Origin: Ornithodoros turicata
Taxonomy: Eukaryota; Arthropoda; Arachnida; Ixodida; Argasidae
Direction of reading: 5' to 3'
Assembly (NCBI RefSeq): GCF_037126465.1
Contig: NC_088203.1
Span: forward strand, 77,782,168-77,846,167
DNA length: 64,000 nucleotides
Under the pieces are notes generated by a model that did not search any database, was not told the DNA's origin, and saw only the letters and a list, made by a program, of their open reading frames with translations. Below are positions 42,926 through 54,412 of the stretch, piece after piece. The position numbers and the translations under genes were made by a program. Numbering within the stretch: position 1 is the stretch's first letter; every line of letters starts with the position of its first letter.

Positions 42926-45879
42926 GTCGTTTTGGCACCAAATAGGAAGCGGTGAAAACGGAATGTATATCCTAATACCGTGTGACTGCGTGATTAACAG
43001 GTCTAACGGCTAGAGTATAGGGGAAATAGCCTTCCCTCTCGATTGCCTCGATATTATGGCATTACATTTTACAAGACCATCACTTTTCATGAAATGTTAC
43101 GCGATTGCAGTGGAAAAGGACAAGGTTCACGCACAATTACCTAAGCTTACGGCGAATTCAGATTTCACTCAAAATTATGGCGAACTAGTACATATTCTAG
43201 AACGCAGAATTCGAAATAACCGTGCTATTTCCCTCTATATACGTCACCGTTCTCTCTTCCACATTACGCTTAAGTTATAGCGTCGGTACAGCATAGCGTC
43301 AATAGCGTCGTGACTCAAGAATGGGTGGAGCGCCCGCACTATTTGAATCATCCAACCCGTTGAGAACCATCACTGCATGCGCCGATTCTTATAGGAAGCT
43401 GACGGGGCGTTGCTCTTTCCCTTTCTTTTTTTCTTTTTAATTTTCCTTTAAAGCGACGATAGACGTCGTCGTGGTAGCTTCCAATCTCTACCGCACGAGC
43501 GGGATTATTCGCCGGCAGTGAAGTGCCGGTCTTTGACGCAACAGCAACGACAGGGCCCTTTTCTTTCCCCGCTGTTTGAAAGCGCTTTGGTCCAGGGGTC
43601 CCGGATAATGAGTTTTCGCACGGGTGGTGTTGCCGTCATCGATTTTGGAATTAAAAGCTGCCCGAACGCGGGCGGCTAGTTTGTTTTGACTGCTGCTATA
43701 TTCGAAGCACGCGGGCAGCTGCGTGCGTAGGGGCTGTAATCCGCGGAACGTGCACTCTCAACGATCTTCACGTCAGATAATGGAGAAGGCTCGTGCGTCT
43801 CCCCCCTTTTATATTTGCAGACGGTTTCGCAAACACTTGCTTCTTTCGCCCTAGTTTGGAGCGATTGCGCTTCGGCAAAGCGAAAAAAAAAGAGTAAATA
43901 AACAAAATAACTGCGTGATGCTCAGATTTGCATGACTGTTCGCGCTCGGGAAAAGTTGTTCGTAAGTGAAATCAGTTTTTCTCGTTGCATCATGCTGTGG
44001 TGATGGATGACGGCGTTATGATCTCGAAATAACGCGCATCCACAGAGAGTTTTAATTGCAGCTGTTCAATGATTCATGCTCGACACTGGACAGCACGTTC
44101 TGGTCGAAAAGACGAAATTGACAGGAGAAGGCACGCAAAAGGGTTATGCTTCCCTCACAGAAACCTGGTAGCATGTCAACGACAAGAATTTGCCTGTCTC
44201 ACAAAATGAGCAAGTGCTATACGGCATAGAATAGCACTTTTGTTTTATATTGGCGATGAGCATTGGCTATGTTACGACATCAGTGGAACAATTGGTGACG
44301 TGTCTTCCTACCGATCCCAAGAGAGGGTCCGAACCGGGCTACCTTGGAGAGACTTGGAGGCATGGTACATGTGACTTAGATACGTTAAATAAACCTATGG
44401 CGGTCAAAATAGATCTATAGGTCGACTACCGTGCTTCAAGAATTTCACCGTATCTCAGCTGTCAGACAACGAAAAACCACAAATTGGCAAAAAAAGAAAA
44501 AAAAAAAACATGCTTTTAGTATCTATATCGCAATCGATGTGGGGGTGTGATGGGATGCAGAGACAGACATCAAATCTCTCATCTAATCTGATACGCGTCT
44601 TTGATATTGTGAGTGTACGTAGTCCGGGAGAAAATGCTTTGTAAGCTCCCGAACCAAATTAGTAAGGTTTGTCGCTTTACGAGAACTTTCCAGACGATTT
44701 GACACTTTGTGATCCTCGCAAAAGGCGTTGAAGATGCGAGGAAGTCGTGTCAACGAAGTGTCATGCACGACATGCCTCGCATACATTCATCTCACTCAAG
44801 CGCTGAACATCTGTCCGGGGCGAGCGTCAAGCAGCGGAAAGCTTCTCCCTGATGGAATGGTTCCTGGCTGCTTCCACGGCGAAAGTCGCAGCATGAACAA
44901 TCGCCGTTCCACTTCAGCATACATAACTCCCCTGCCGTTTTTTTTTTTTTTTTTTTGCGTGGTCGTCGAGCTTATTTTTCCTGCCGCACATATTACTTCG
45001 GCTGTTTTTGACGAAAAACTACGTCCCTTCGAAAACAATGGCCCCAAAAAAAGGCATCCCCTACCCACCCACATCAATCTCAGTCAGAACGAGTCCCCAT
45101 GAAACAGGCCGAAGCCATTCATCTTCTTCAGACCGATATAAATATATCGGATCGGGTCTTCGGATTTCGGATTGGTCCCTTTACTAACTTTTTGTTTGTT
45201 TGTTCCTTCCGTTGTGTGTGACTCTCGCAATCCGAGACAAGGATATCCACCGTCTTCTGCTTGTAAGTATCGAGCGGCAGGATTTTATTTGTGACTCCTG
45301 GATTTGTCTCTGGCTAGTTTCCGGATTGGCGAAAGGCACGATTCTGCGGTAGTAGTTAACGTGGATGTTTCTTTCCTCGTCTGTTGTGATTGCGTCGTGT
45401 ATTATAGTGGTTGTCATAAGGGATGAAGGACGATCGGTCTCTTCTATGGATAGGACGTAGAGGACTATGATGAAAGGCTTCTCGGGGACGGAAGTCACAG
45501 CCTTAGTCGGTGCTTCCGGAATTATGCGCGGACGAGAAAGGAGGGAACGGCGATTGGTCGTCTGGCAGTGACGTAAACACGCTAACATGAGAGGCGACGT
45601 GCAGGGTTGGGCAGATGATAAGTTGCGCTGTCCGTGAATACTGTTATCACTGCACCGGGAGGTGATTGATATTGCGATACGACTGTAATTGTGTGTTCGG
45701 TGTAGATTGAACTGGGGCGTTTCAAGGTTCTACTTTGTTATTTATCGTCTGTGCGGGGTAATAATAGAACTTAGAGGGGTGGGTAGAGAAGGGATCATGT
45801 TGCTACCATGGGTTGCTAATGATTTTTTTGATTCCGTGTTCGCGCCGCGAAACAACCATGGCTATAACCTGCATTGAGA
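42926..45879. other. No gene recognised
   Basis: Nearly 3 kb with short unrecognised ORFs and a 17-nt T run at about 44939-44956. No SINE, MITE or LINE motif found. Confidence 0.5.
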
Positions 45880-46070
45880 CGTGGACAGATGGAAAGAGGA
45901 CAGCAGGAAGGAGTGGGCCAAATGGGAGTTGGTATGCGTCCTGGGCTGGCTTCATCGGGAACTGTGCCGACGTCCGTCCGGAAACCCCATGGAAAACCTG
46001 AGACAGATACAGTGTCCGTTATAGGATTCGAGCCCACCACCTCCTAGCATACAGCACGGCCATGCCGTTG
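45880..46070 (-). mobile_element. SINE, minus strand, second-subfamily tail
   Basis: Body phrases on the minus strand include CGGACGTCGGCACAGTTCCC and AGCCAGCCCAGGACGCAT; the 3' part is CTGCTGTCCTCTTTCCATCTG, as in the 39.1-kb copy. The head shows GGCATGGCCGTGCTG and GGTGGTGGGCTCGAATCCT. It joins the two subfamilies, since its middle matches the main family. Confidence 0.72.
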
Positions 46071-46250
46071 TTCTTTTTCTTTTCTTTTTTTAATGAGAAT
46101 GGGCAGAAACGAACAGTACAGGACGAGGCTGTGTTCTGTCCATTTGTCTTTTCCTCAACATCACACTCTAAAAAAAAAAGGTTGTAATAGTTGCACATTT
46201 TAGGAGGTAATAGTAGTGTCTAAAAGGTTGCAAAGTTCTACCTGCTCCCT

Positions 46251-46627
46251 CACTCTCAAAACATATGGTGGTGAAAGGGCTCGCCGTTGTCGGCATCACA
46301 GAGGTGGGCAACGTCACGACTGACGCCCTGAGGGAATGTGCATCCTGGACCGACTTCTAAGGGAACTGTGCCGACATATGTCCGGAAGCGCCTGAGGAAA
46401 ACCCAGGAAAAACCCCAGACAGCACAGCCGGCACCGGGATTCGAACCCGGGTACCGCCCAGTCTCGACGCGACATGGCTAGCACGCTAACCACTGAGCCA
46501 CGGGAGCACTTCACCGCACAGCACGTTGTCTTCCAACCATTGCCACGAATGATAGGGTTAGCGGTTCTGATTCGATGAGCGAGGAGCGTGTACGCCTTTT
46601 TGTAGAAATCTTGAGATATGATAATTG
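46251..46627. mobile_element. MITE-A left half, split by SINE
   Basis: CACTCTCAAAACA at 46251 continues after the SINE with ACTTCACCGCACAGCACG, CCAACCATTGCCACGAATG, GGTTCTGATTCGATGAGCG and GTGTACGCCTTTTTG. The right half is missing. About two bases of the MITE are lost at the SINE junction. Confidence 0.72.
46267..46507 (-). mobile_element. Full-length SINE with intact polymerase III boxes
   Basis: The minus-strand head begins GCTCCCGTGGCTCAGTGGTT (A box TGGCTCAGTGG), then GTACCCGGGTTCGAATCCCGG (B box GGTTCGAATCC, perfect). The body follows: TGCTGTCTGGGG, GGCACAGTTCCC, GACGTTGCCCACC and CGACAACGGCGAGCCC, with a short CCACCA tail. About 241 bp. It is the best-preserved copy here and the one most likely to have been transcribable. 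No clear target duplication is seen. Confidence 0.88.
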
Positions 46628-46969
46628 CTTTTACCACCCTTTTACGCCCTTTATCTTCGATGCTACGTTGACCTAGGTGGTAACTGTAGAAGTTATCACC
46701 TTTTCACATCATTTTTTTCTTAGAGTGCAGGCGTATGTCGCCAATGTCAAGAATGCGTCAATGCAAACTCACACGCATTAATTTTAAATGTCGAGTTGAG
46801 TTTGAGTTTGATTACAATAATTTTAAAAGTTAATTTTGTGTTCAATAATATCTTGTTCTTACTGTACCAAAAGTGATAACAACATATGTGATATAGGTTG
46901 GCAATGAATTCCATATCTGTGCTGCTGAATACCTGGAATGACAATTACCCAAAGCATTTTCGTATTCTA

Positions 46970-47468
46970 CACTCTAAAACACTACACGACACAATTCTAC
47001 ACTTCACCGCATAGTACGCTGTACGAGCGCCAACCATTGTCACGGATGTTAGGGTTGTCGCTTCTAATTCGAAGAGAGAGGGGGGCGTACGCCTTTTTAT
47101 GGCGAATTCGGATATGCTATAACAATTGACACAAAGGTGGTGGTGGTGGTGATGATGGAACTGGTTGCCGTAGTCGTCCACGCTCAGGCGGGCAACGTCA
47201 TGACTATATCCCAGGGGGTGGTGATCGTGTGCCCTGGGCCGACTTCACAGTGAACTGTGCCGATATTTGTCTTAAAGCGTCTGAGGAAAACCCAGGGAAA
47301 ACACATAGACAGACCAGCCGGTGCCCGAACTCGACCCCTGGTCACCCAAAAGGCGACACAAAAAGGCGTTCGCCCCCCTCTCTGATCCAATCAGAAGCGA
47401 CAACCCTGTCATTCGTGGCAACGTTTGTCCCACAGCGTGCTACGCGGTGAACTCCTGTTTTTAGAGTG
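46970..47468. mobile_element. MITE-A split by a SINE
   Basis: The left half CACTCTAAAACAC...GGGGCGTACGCCTTTTTATGGC...AATTGACACAAA ends at 47135. The right half resumes at 47355 with GACACAAAAAGGCGTTCGCC and ends GTTTTTAGAGTG at 47468. The halves together match the intact MITE-A copies. Confidence 0.85.
47136..47354 (-). mobile_element. SINE in MITE-A, 8-bp duplication
   Basis: Tail (GGT)n at 47136-47150, then the SINE body on the minus strand up to GACCAGCCGGTGCCCG and part of the B-box region. The head is truncated. GACACAAA precedes it (47128-47135) and follows it (47355-47362). Confidence 0.82.
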
Positions 47469-48226
47469 CAAGTAGGTTTGTAATGATAATATGTCTCCAT
47501 AGTACTACTTCCCGTACACTGTACGCCGTCGGCGAATCAATTCTCTTCGCGCCTCTCCTGGTACCCGATCTGCAGTCACCGAAATGGCTCCCATTTTCTC
47601 TTTCTTCCTGTTTATCGGCATCCATCTTCCCATCCTACATCCCTCAATTATCGAAAAACTGCATCTCAGCAAATGCGCAAGAAAAGAGTTTTGATAATAG
47701 AGCGGACTTTGGCTGACGAAGGAAGAGGCCCTTCGATTCGATGCCATTACTTCATTTAATTTGATGGCTTTTCGGTGGAGCTTAAATTTCCGAACTGGCG
47801 GAGCGGAATCCTGCGGAATGGGTAACGCTCGGCCGAGCAGACCCAGTGCCTAGCTACGGAGGCAGTTTTCGACTCTCTGGGAGGACAGTTATCGAGCGAT
47901 TTCTCCGACTCCCTTCCGTGTGACATCCGTTAATTTTGTAGATTTTAGCTCCGCTCAGGCGACTTTCCCGCCGATTTCGCCCTTTTGTTTTTATTTTCCT
48001 GTTTTTCGCGCGACCGTAATGCGGGGGTCTATTTGAGCGGAAATGATGAAAAGTGGGGAGAAGGATGACTGCTTCTCTGTGACATTGAGCCAAGTTCGAT
48101 TGCGCCATTCGTAGGATGTTGGAAGGACGAAATAACATAAAACTTTTGCGAACAATAACAGAAAGAAGATGGAGTGTATACGTGGAGTGAGGAAATTTGT
48201 CACTTAATTTGTGGCTGACTACCCCG

Positions 48227-48492
48227 CACTCTCAAAACAGAACTTCACCGCATAGCACGCTGTGCGCGAACCATTGCCACGAATGATAGGGTTATCGCTT
48301 CTGATTCGAAGAGATAGGGATGAGTACGCATTTTTTTGTTTGTTGTATTATCATATCTAAATTGACACAAAACGGCGTACCCCCTTCTCTCTCTCTCTCT
48401 TCGAATCAGAGGCGATAACCCTATCATTCGTGGGTCGTGGTAATGGCTGGCGCACAGCGTGCTATTCGGTGAAGTTCTGTTTTAAGGGGGTG
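48227..48492. mobile_element. MITE-A, full length
   Basis: CACTCTCAAAACAGAACTTC to GTGAAGTTCTGTTTTAAGG. The palindromic interior includes CCATTGCCACGAATGATAGG and its inverse. The left GGCGTACGCC equivalent is mutated (GAGTACGC), and a (CT)n expansion is present in the right arm. Confidence 0.82.
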
Positions 48493-49990
48493 CAACACCC
48501 TCCTGGATCAATGGCATACCCTCATGCATTTTTCAAACCGCATAACTCCGCAAAGAATTGCTCAATTTGCATAAAATAGGTCTTGAATTGAAGATCTCAA
48601 TGGGTTCTAGTACTTAATGGTGCCAGAAATTCATCTTTGATGTTGGAAATTTTTTCGCAGACGTCAGAAATTGCGTTTCGCGCTTCCTTCAAATTTGTTG
48701 GCTGGTCACAAAATAAATAGACCTAAGGTGAGAATATTAATCCCATTAAGTATTAGAAAAATATGTCTAAAATCAATATGTCTCGAAGTAATTTGTTTAT
48801 GTCGAAGCATAGAGTTGTTACATGGATTCTTGTGAGCAGTGGTTAGCGAATGCTGACCCGCTGGAATTTTGGCTGTGCGCGGTGGTGCCATCTATCTGCA
48901 TGCCACAGAAATCTGGAACGTCCGGAAACGGACCATGTGTTGTTGAAGGGCGAATCATTGTGGACAATATGCACTTGTTCAACTAATTTCAAGCTCTGAG
49001 AATCCACAGCCCATTCAACTGCACACTGGCTGTCATGAAGATAACGTTAGAGAACAGAAATGGATTGCGGAGCAAAATTAGGATGCAGTGCAAAATGTGC
49101 TTGCTGAAGGCCGTTACAGCTACTGAGGGCCAACCAGATAGCATGTGAGATCGTATGGACGTGAACAGAGTAGCTGTATCCAATGTGCTATCCACTGGGG
49201 CTGGGTATACTTTGAGCGGTTCCATAATGATTAGCTCCATCCCGAGCTTGTTGACCCACGCATACCACGCTGTATGCCGATCAGGGACCCTGGGTACAAG
49301 AAGAAATACAAGACGCAGGAGAAGTCTTCGTAGTGCAACCATTTCGTCAGACTGTGTATATTCATACTGTTGTGCATGGTATATGCACTGCAATTCTCTT
49401 TCCGTCACAGCGCTCTGCATTGCTGTGCTTGCAGTTGACCCCAATGTGGCCTTCATCATCTAATCCAAGTTATCGGACCCAGTGGCCGGAGCGTCTGCTC
49501 CGCCTGCGGTGTCATGACGAACATGAGCACATTCCCATGGAGCGTGGACAGGGTCACACAGAGGGACACTGTACCCTAGCTGACTTACCATTATCACAGG
49601 AAGCTTAATTCATGTATGTTTGTGTGTCCGTGGTGCTCCTGGTTTCCATTGGGTACTGTTTATTGTGGAAGCTTATCTCTTGTATTCATCTTTTAGACTG
49701 CCCCAGAACCCTTGTGCGAACAAACTCAGTTCAGCCACAGGTGTCTCCGATTCTCATAATCAGCTGTTCGTTTTTTATCTACACATATTTGAGCTCTTCT
49801 TAGTCGGTATGCCACTTAACTGAAATATGCGCATCCTGCACAATGCAGTAGTTAGTCAGCTTATTGCCCAATCCCATTTGTGTGCGGCAGTCGCATCCTG
49901 TTATATACAACACTCAAAGGTTACGTTGTCTTGAACTGTCCTTGTGGATTAGGACGTGCTGTATGAGGGATGCGTGAGTTTCAGTGAAAT
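48493..49990. other. No gene recognised
   Basis: The longest ORF (48989-49459 minus, 156 aa) shows no family I recognise. No element ends seen. It could be decayed repeat. Confidence 0.45.
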
Positions 49991-50042
49991 AACACAGCGT
50001 TCACATGCCTGCTTAGCTAAGCAGGCATGTGAACGCTGTGTT
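49991..50042. repeat. Perfect 52-bp palindrome, no spacer
   Basis: AACACAGCGTTCACATGCCT at the left is mirrored exactly by AGGCATGTGAACGCTGTGTT at the right around a central GCTTAG|CTAAGC. All 26 base pairs match and there is no loop. It is unlikely by chance and can extrude a cruciform. Confidence 0.9.
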
Positions 50043-50069
50043 AAACGCGTGTGTTGAAACGCTATGTGT

Positions 50070-50095
50070 TGAAAAGAAAACTAGTTTTCTTTTCA
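50070..50095. repeat. Perfect 26-bp palindrome
   Basis: TGAAAAGAAAAC then TAGTTTTCTTTTCA is an exact palindrome centred on ACTAGT, only 27 bp from the 52-bp palindrome. The composition is strongly purine/pyrimidine split. Confidence 0.85.
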
Positions 50096-51334
50096 TGGGG
50101 TAAAATACTACAGGGAAAGGTTACACTGATGTGCCAAAGGTGACAGTTCTACAATTTCGATGTTCTTTATTCTGTGTACTAAAACATCTGACAGCGAACA
50201 GTTTGGCTGACAGTTAAAACTTTGGTGTAGAACGTGGCCTAGAACTTGGTATAGAACTTCGCGTACGTCAGATCGCCCTTCTCCAGGTGAGGGAACGGAG
50301 AAACATGTTGCAAGCACCGATGGTCAGCGTCCGCGTCTCATTGGTCACAATTTGTGCACTGAGCTCGCCTTAGAAATTCCAGTACACAGCTGTTAATGCA
50401 TGCCACCTCGTTACAAAAGCATCTGGCTATCACGTCATCCGGTTGTTACAGCCTACCCTTGATGCCCACCAATGGCGACCAGCAACTTGCCTGATGCCCC
50501 CGCACGCTGTACAATCCACCAAAAGCCAAAAGCACTGTACCGCTGGCAATGTGCTCGTGAAGATAACTGCCGCCGCTGTCATATCCAGCTTCATTCCCTT
50601 CTTTTTAGACTTTGTGTACAAATATGAGTGTCGAACTTGTGGCGTCGGCGTAAATGGGTCGACAACAGCACTGTCAACTATACTGAGACACCCATCACTG
50701 TTCAGGTGATCAGATGCCGTCAAAACTGAGAATGAACGCCATGTAAGACCGCACTGCCGACTACACAACTTGGCTCGTCTTTAGCGATCACACTGAACCA
50801 AAAATACAGCATTATATGTGCCAATGTCAAAGCACCGTGATATCGCAGAACAGTCCACAATAATTTTACAGGACAGTGCACTACTGATAATCTGGGGCTG
50901 ACGATGGTGCAGTAATTTTGCTGTTCACGAAATGATCCCGACGATTCCGAATACACAGAAGTACATGTGAGCTTGCCATGAATTTCATGAAGTCATTGGA
51001 GCACCAGCAAGCCATACCACTCCCTTGCTTTCTCAATAGGCCAGCAACTGTTTTTCAAATTAATGTAGATGGTCTGCACAATCAGCTACTGTTCTTTCTT
51101 CTTCTTGTTTCTCCGCGGTTCCACAACGAGTGTTGGAAACATTTGGTGTGTTCGCGAGGCTCAGTTGAATGAAATTGTCGATCCGTCTGCTATCACACGC
51201 ACAAATAACAGATAACACGCGGACGCTGTTCTCAGGGTGATCAAGGCAAGCTAGAGGTCGAAGGTAAAAGAACAAAGCAAGAGGAAAAGGGTGCCTCTAA
51301 TCCTTTCCGCTGATATGGTGGATCAGTCGCGTAA
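50096..51334. other. No certain gene; faint RNase H-like relic
   Basis: The minus ORF at 50430-50768 contains HSYLYTK...KLDMTAAAVIF, which vaguely recalls the start of a LINE RNase H (YTDGS...AAAVV). The match is too weak to call. Confidence 0.3.
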
Positions 51335-52726
51335 TGTAACATGCATGACCTACTACTATACTAGAGACCTGGACATCCGCAATGCTCCCAGCACCGGGAT
51401 AGTAGTTCTGGCAATCGCCGCTTGGCTATGGGATTTCGCGCTAGCTCGCACTATTCGTTACCACGTGACTTGTCGAAACCGCGGCGATGTATGGTAGGCT
51501 GTGTTAACAACGACGAAGCAGTATGAGAGAGATAATAGCGCGTGCTTAGCAACAGCCTGTGTATCCCTGCGTAGCAGACTAGAGGCGGTGGCAAGGGTGA
51601 TTCCCTCTCCCCAATAATGCTATGTGGCGCTTGCAGCGTGTCGAACCGAAACGTTTTTCGTTCTGGTTTTCGTTCCGGTTCTATCATAAACGGTCCGGTA
51701 CCGGTTCTGCTCCGGAGCAAAAAAATAACGGTTCATACCGGTTTTAACCGGTTCCGCTTCTGGTGGGCATATTCATTCCCACAAAAAAAAATCAATGTTG
51801 CAAAATGTAGACCCGTTTATTCCACATATATGATATTTAATAGGCAGCCGTGAAATTGGTAGCTTCTGCTTCCTGTTGGTGACTGTCTGTTCAAATAGGC
51901 TTTCTCCTTTTTTGAAGCGCATGATACAGACGGACTGGTTTGTTTTGATGGCATACGTAAAGCACTTTCTTGCTGGATTTGTTGCGATCGTGTCCCATCC
52001 AAATGTCTGTTGCTGCTTCCTAGCCATCAAGCACCACCGCACGAGTACGACGCAAATCGACGGACACCTTCACTGACAAACGCGGTCAACGGCTCCGTTT
52101 TCTTTTCTTCGTGTCCTGTCCACAAAAGAGGGGCCACTTCGCACGCGCCTGCCTCGCGGATACGTAAATGTATTCAACTTCGCTGCTCTCAAACAAGGGA
52201 CACGTTACGCGACATTACCGATAGAGAAGCCGTTTCGCAGCCCCCTTGGGTCGCTGTTTAGTTGAGGAGGGTTTGGGCAGATGAAATTAAAACGAACACT
52301 ACGGCACATTTTTAGAGAGTCACAACCGGTTGCATGTCCATCTAAGTCTATGTGCCCGAACGATAAAACGTTACAAAGGGAGCCCAAGGGTCATAGTATA
52401 CAGACATACATTGCACCGTAACCGTAACCCTCGTAAGTATCCATGAGATGACTTGAGAACACACGACGACAGTTTCATTCGCCTGCTCGTAGTTTTTAGT
52501 TGGACCGAAAACCATTAAATAAATTTTGCGGAAAAAAACGTATACGGTTTCGGTTCGGTTCTGGTTCGCACCAAAATAGCGGTTTTTTTCGGTTTTCGGT
52601 TCCGGTTTTCGATTCGCTCCGACACCGTGGCTGTCACTAACGTAACTAACCCGTGACCCGTCTCTCCCATAGGGGATCGCCAGCTGTCCAGGTCTCTAGT
52701 ATAGAGTAGGTCGTGGTAACATGTAA
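51335..52726. mobile_element. TIR element, about 1.4 kb
   Basis: The left repeat has GACCTACTACTATACTAGAG and ACCTGGACA; the right repeat has TGTCCAGGT, CTCTAGTATAGAGTAGGTC. They match over about 27 bp with one indel, and weaker similarity (ATGTAACATG/ATGTTAC) lies outside. No transposase motif is recognised inside. A second repeat-rich element appears nested within. Confidence 0.7.
51634..52635. mobile_element. Possible nested hAT-like element
   Basis: The left stretch GTGTCGAACCGAAACG and the right stretch (reverse complement GTGTCGGAGCGAATCG) are inverted, each followed by CCGGTTC/CGGTTTT subterminal repeats. Such iterated subterminal motifs are common in hAT elements. No clean 8-bp duplication was found. 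The minus-strand ORF 51773-52042 is not recognisable. Confidence 0.45.
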
Positions 52727-53100
52727 CCGTCTGCCGCCGTAGTACCAGGAGCCTCCGCAGTGAACGCTAGGTAATCAATTAGAGCGTCCTGTGCTCCATC
52801 TATTGAGCGGAATTGACGAAACGCGGAGGGTGTTGCACCCCCGTAAGAGTAGAGGTACCAAACAGGCAGCTAATACCTCTGCCAGTGAATTCTTGCGGTG
52901 TGCTCGCTCCTTCTGTGGTGCGATCGTTTCTTTTTTTTTTGGGGGGGGGGGGGTAGCAGAATTCGCTTCCGCGAATTCAACCTCCCCTTGTTATTTAACC
53001 AACCAACAACAACAACCTCTGCCAGATGAAGTTGACACGTTCGACGCTTGGTGACGCTACGCAGGTTCAGTGGTCATTGGTTCCAATGATAATTGAAAAC
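52727..53100. other. No gene; T and G homopolymers
   Basis: An adjacent T run and G run occur at about 52930-52953. No recognised coding sequence. Confidence 0.5.
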
Positions 53101-53104
53101 TGTC

Positions 53105-53870
53105 CGTGCAGTGACGGGCAAAGTACCAAAGTACAAAAATGTTACTGAAAGTAAAGTACAAAGTACCGTATTTTCACGCGTATAGGCCGCACCGCAGATA
53201 AGCCGCAGGACGCGTTTTTTGGGACGTTTTGAAAAATTTCTGGCAGATAAGCCGCACCTGCAGATAAGCCGCAGGCAATACGAGACGACTGATTTGTGCG
53301 ACAAAGGAGACCATAGAGAAGGCCATAAACCCTGTAGTCCATACTCCGGGATCGGCAGAGTGTACAACAGAGGAGGTCAGTTCTGGAGTTCTACCAAGAT
53401 CGGATTGTGCCCTTGTCGGGTGTTTTTCGTGGGCTGATGGGTCAGTGATCTTCCAGAAGACGTGAATCACTGTCACCACTTTCCTTAAAGCTGCTTGTGG
53501 GAATGCACCAGGAAGATCAATCTACTCGAATGTGGACCCGTCCCCGTTACGCACTGTTCGTGCATCGGCAGGGCAGTGCTGTTCCAGAGACACTGTCGGC
53601 CCTTTCGTTAAAATCGGCGTATGGGGAAAATATATACCAGGAAAAAATAGTCATCAGATAAGCCGCACCGGTGGATAAGCCGCAGGGCGCCCGTAAGAAA
53701 AAAAATCGCGCATAAGCCGCGGCTAATACGCGTGAAAATACGGTACTTGGCGTCAGTGGTACAAGTACACTACAAGGTATACCACATTTCAAATGTACTC
53801 AAAGGAAAGTACGAAGTACTGGGAATTGTACTTTAAGGTTCTGTACTTGAACTTGTTCGTTGCGTTACCT
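53105..53870. repeat. AGTAC-rich repeat hosting a TIR element
   Basis: CAGTGACGGGCAAAGTAC opens a stretch with at least ten (A)AGTAC or GTACTT words, on both sides of the element at 53166-53743. It resembles hAT-type subterminal repeat regions, but the far end could not be fixed. Confidence 0.45.
53166..53743. mobile_element. TIR element with ATAAGCCGCA repeats
   Basis: The ends CCGTATTTTCACGCGTAT and (reverse complement) CCGTATTTTCACGCGTATTA match over about 18 bp. TA (or GTAC) flanks both sides. Inside both ends the word AGATAAGCCGCA, or GGATAAGCCGCA, is iterated at least five times. No transposase is present in 578 bp; all ORFs are incidental. Confidence 0.78.
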
Positions 53871-54361
53871 TTGTACTTTATCGTGTTTGTTGTTTCCTTT
53901 GTCCTGTCAAGTACATTGCTGAGTGAGAGCAGTAATATAGGCAAGTTGGTATGTCTTGAAGAGGGAAAACTTGCACTGCAAACAGCGGGACTAAGGAAGA
54001 GTGTGTTTCATCTCTTCCTTGGTCTGATCTTCTTGTTCTACTACTTCTTTTTTTGTTGTTGTTGTACTGTTCGTTTGTTTGTTTGTAAGGAAAAAGAGAG
54101 GGCAAATTGAAGTCATCTCCCGACTTGTTCTGCTACCCCTAACATAAGTTCTCCCCCCCCACACACACAACCTCCAACTCCCCCAAAAATACTTCTTGTT
54201 GTGGCGTGTTTTCCGTCTTCTAACTCGCTACGTTATTAGTTTCCACAGCGCCGCGTGTCATGGGGTTCAGGAACGGGGCACTTCTCGAGTCCGTAGGTAA
54301 AACTGCCTGAACTGTTCCCCGCACTTGGACCGCAGGAGTTGTTCTATTAAAAAAAGATGGT

Positions 54362-54412
54362 CCCAAGCAGCACATCTTGGCCCAATATAGGCCCAATATT
54401 GTGCTGCTTGGG
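54362..54412. repeat. Short foldback
   Basis: CCCAAGCAGCAC at the left and GTGCTGCTTGGG at the right are perfect 12-bp complements, with CCCAATAT repeats between. It looks like a small dispersed foldback. Confidence 0.65.

Larger units (their letters stand above)
46164..46727. mobile_element. Outer MITE-D of a triple nest
   Basis: The left end CACTCTAAAAAAAAAAGGTTG and the right end (reverse complement CACTCTAAGAAAAAAATGATG) define an element with interior blocks GGAGGTAATAGTAG and GGTGGTAACTGTAGAAGTT. It is a different family from MITE-A/B although its first six bases are the same. A MITE and a SINE sit inside. Confidence 0.6.

Noticed and set aside
46440..46507. tRNA gene on the minus strand
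   Set aside because: The A and B boxes are perfect, but the sequence continues into the shared SINE body and (CCA) tail; it is a SINE head.
48989..49459. 156-aa minus ORF as a gene
   Set aside because: No recognisable domain, no splice context and overlapping ORFs on the other strand.
50430..50768. Second RNase H-type LINE relic
   Set aside because: Only a vague YT...AAAVIF resemblance; the catalytic residues and the WIPGH box are missing.
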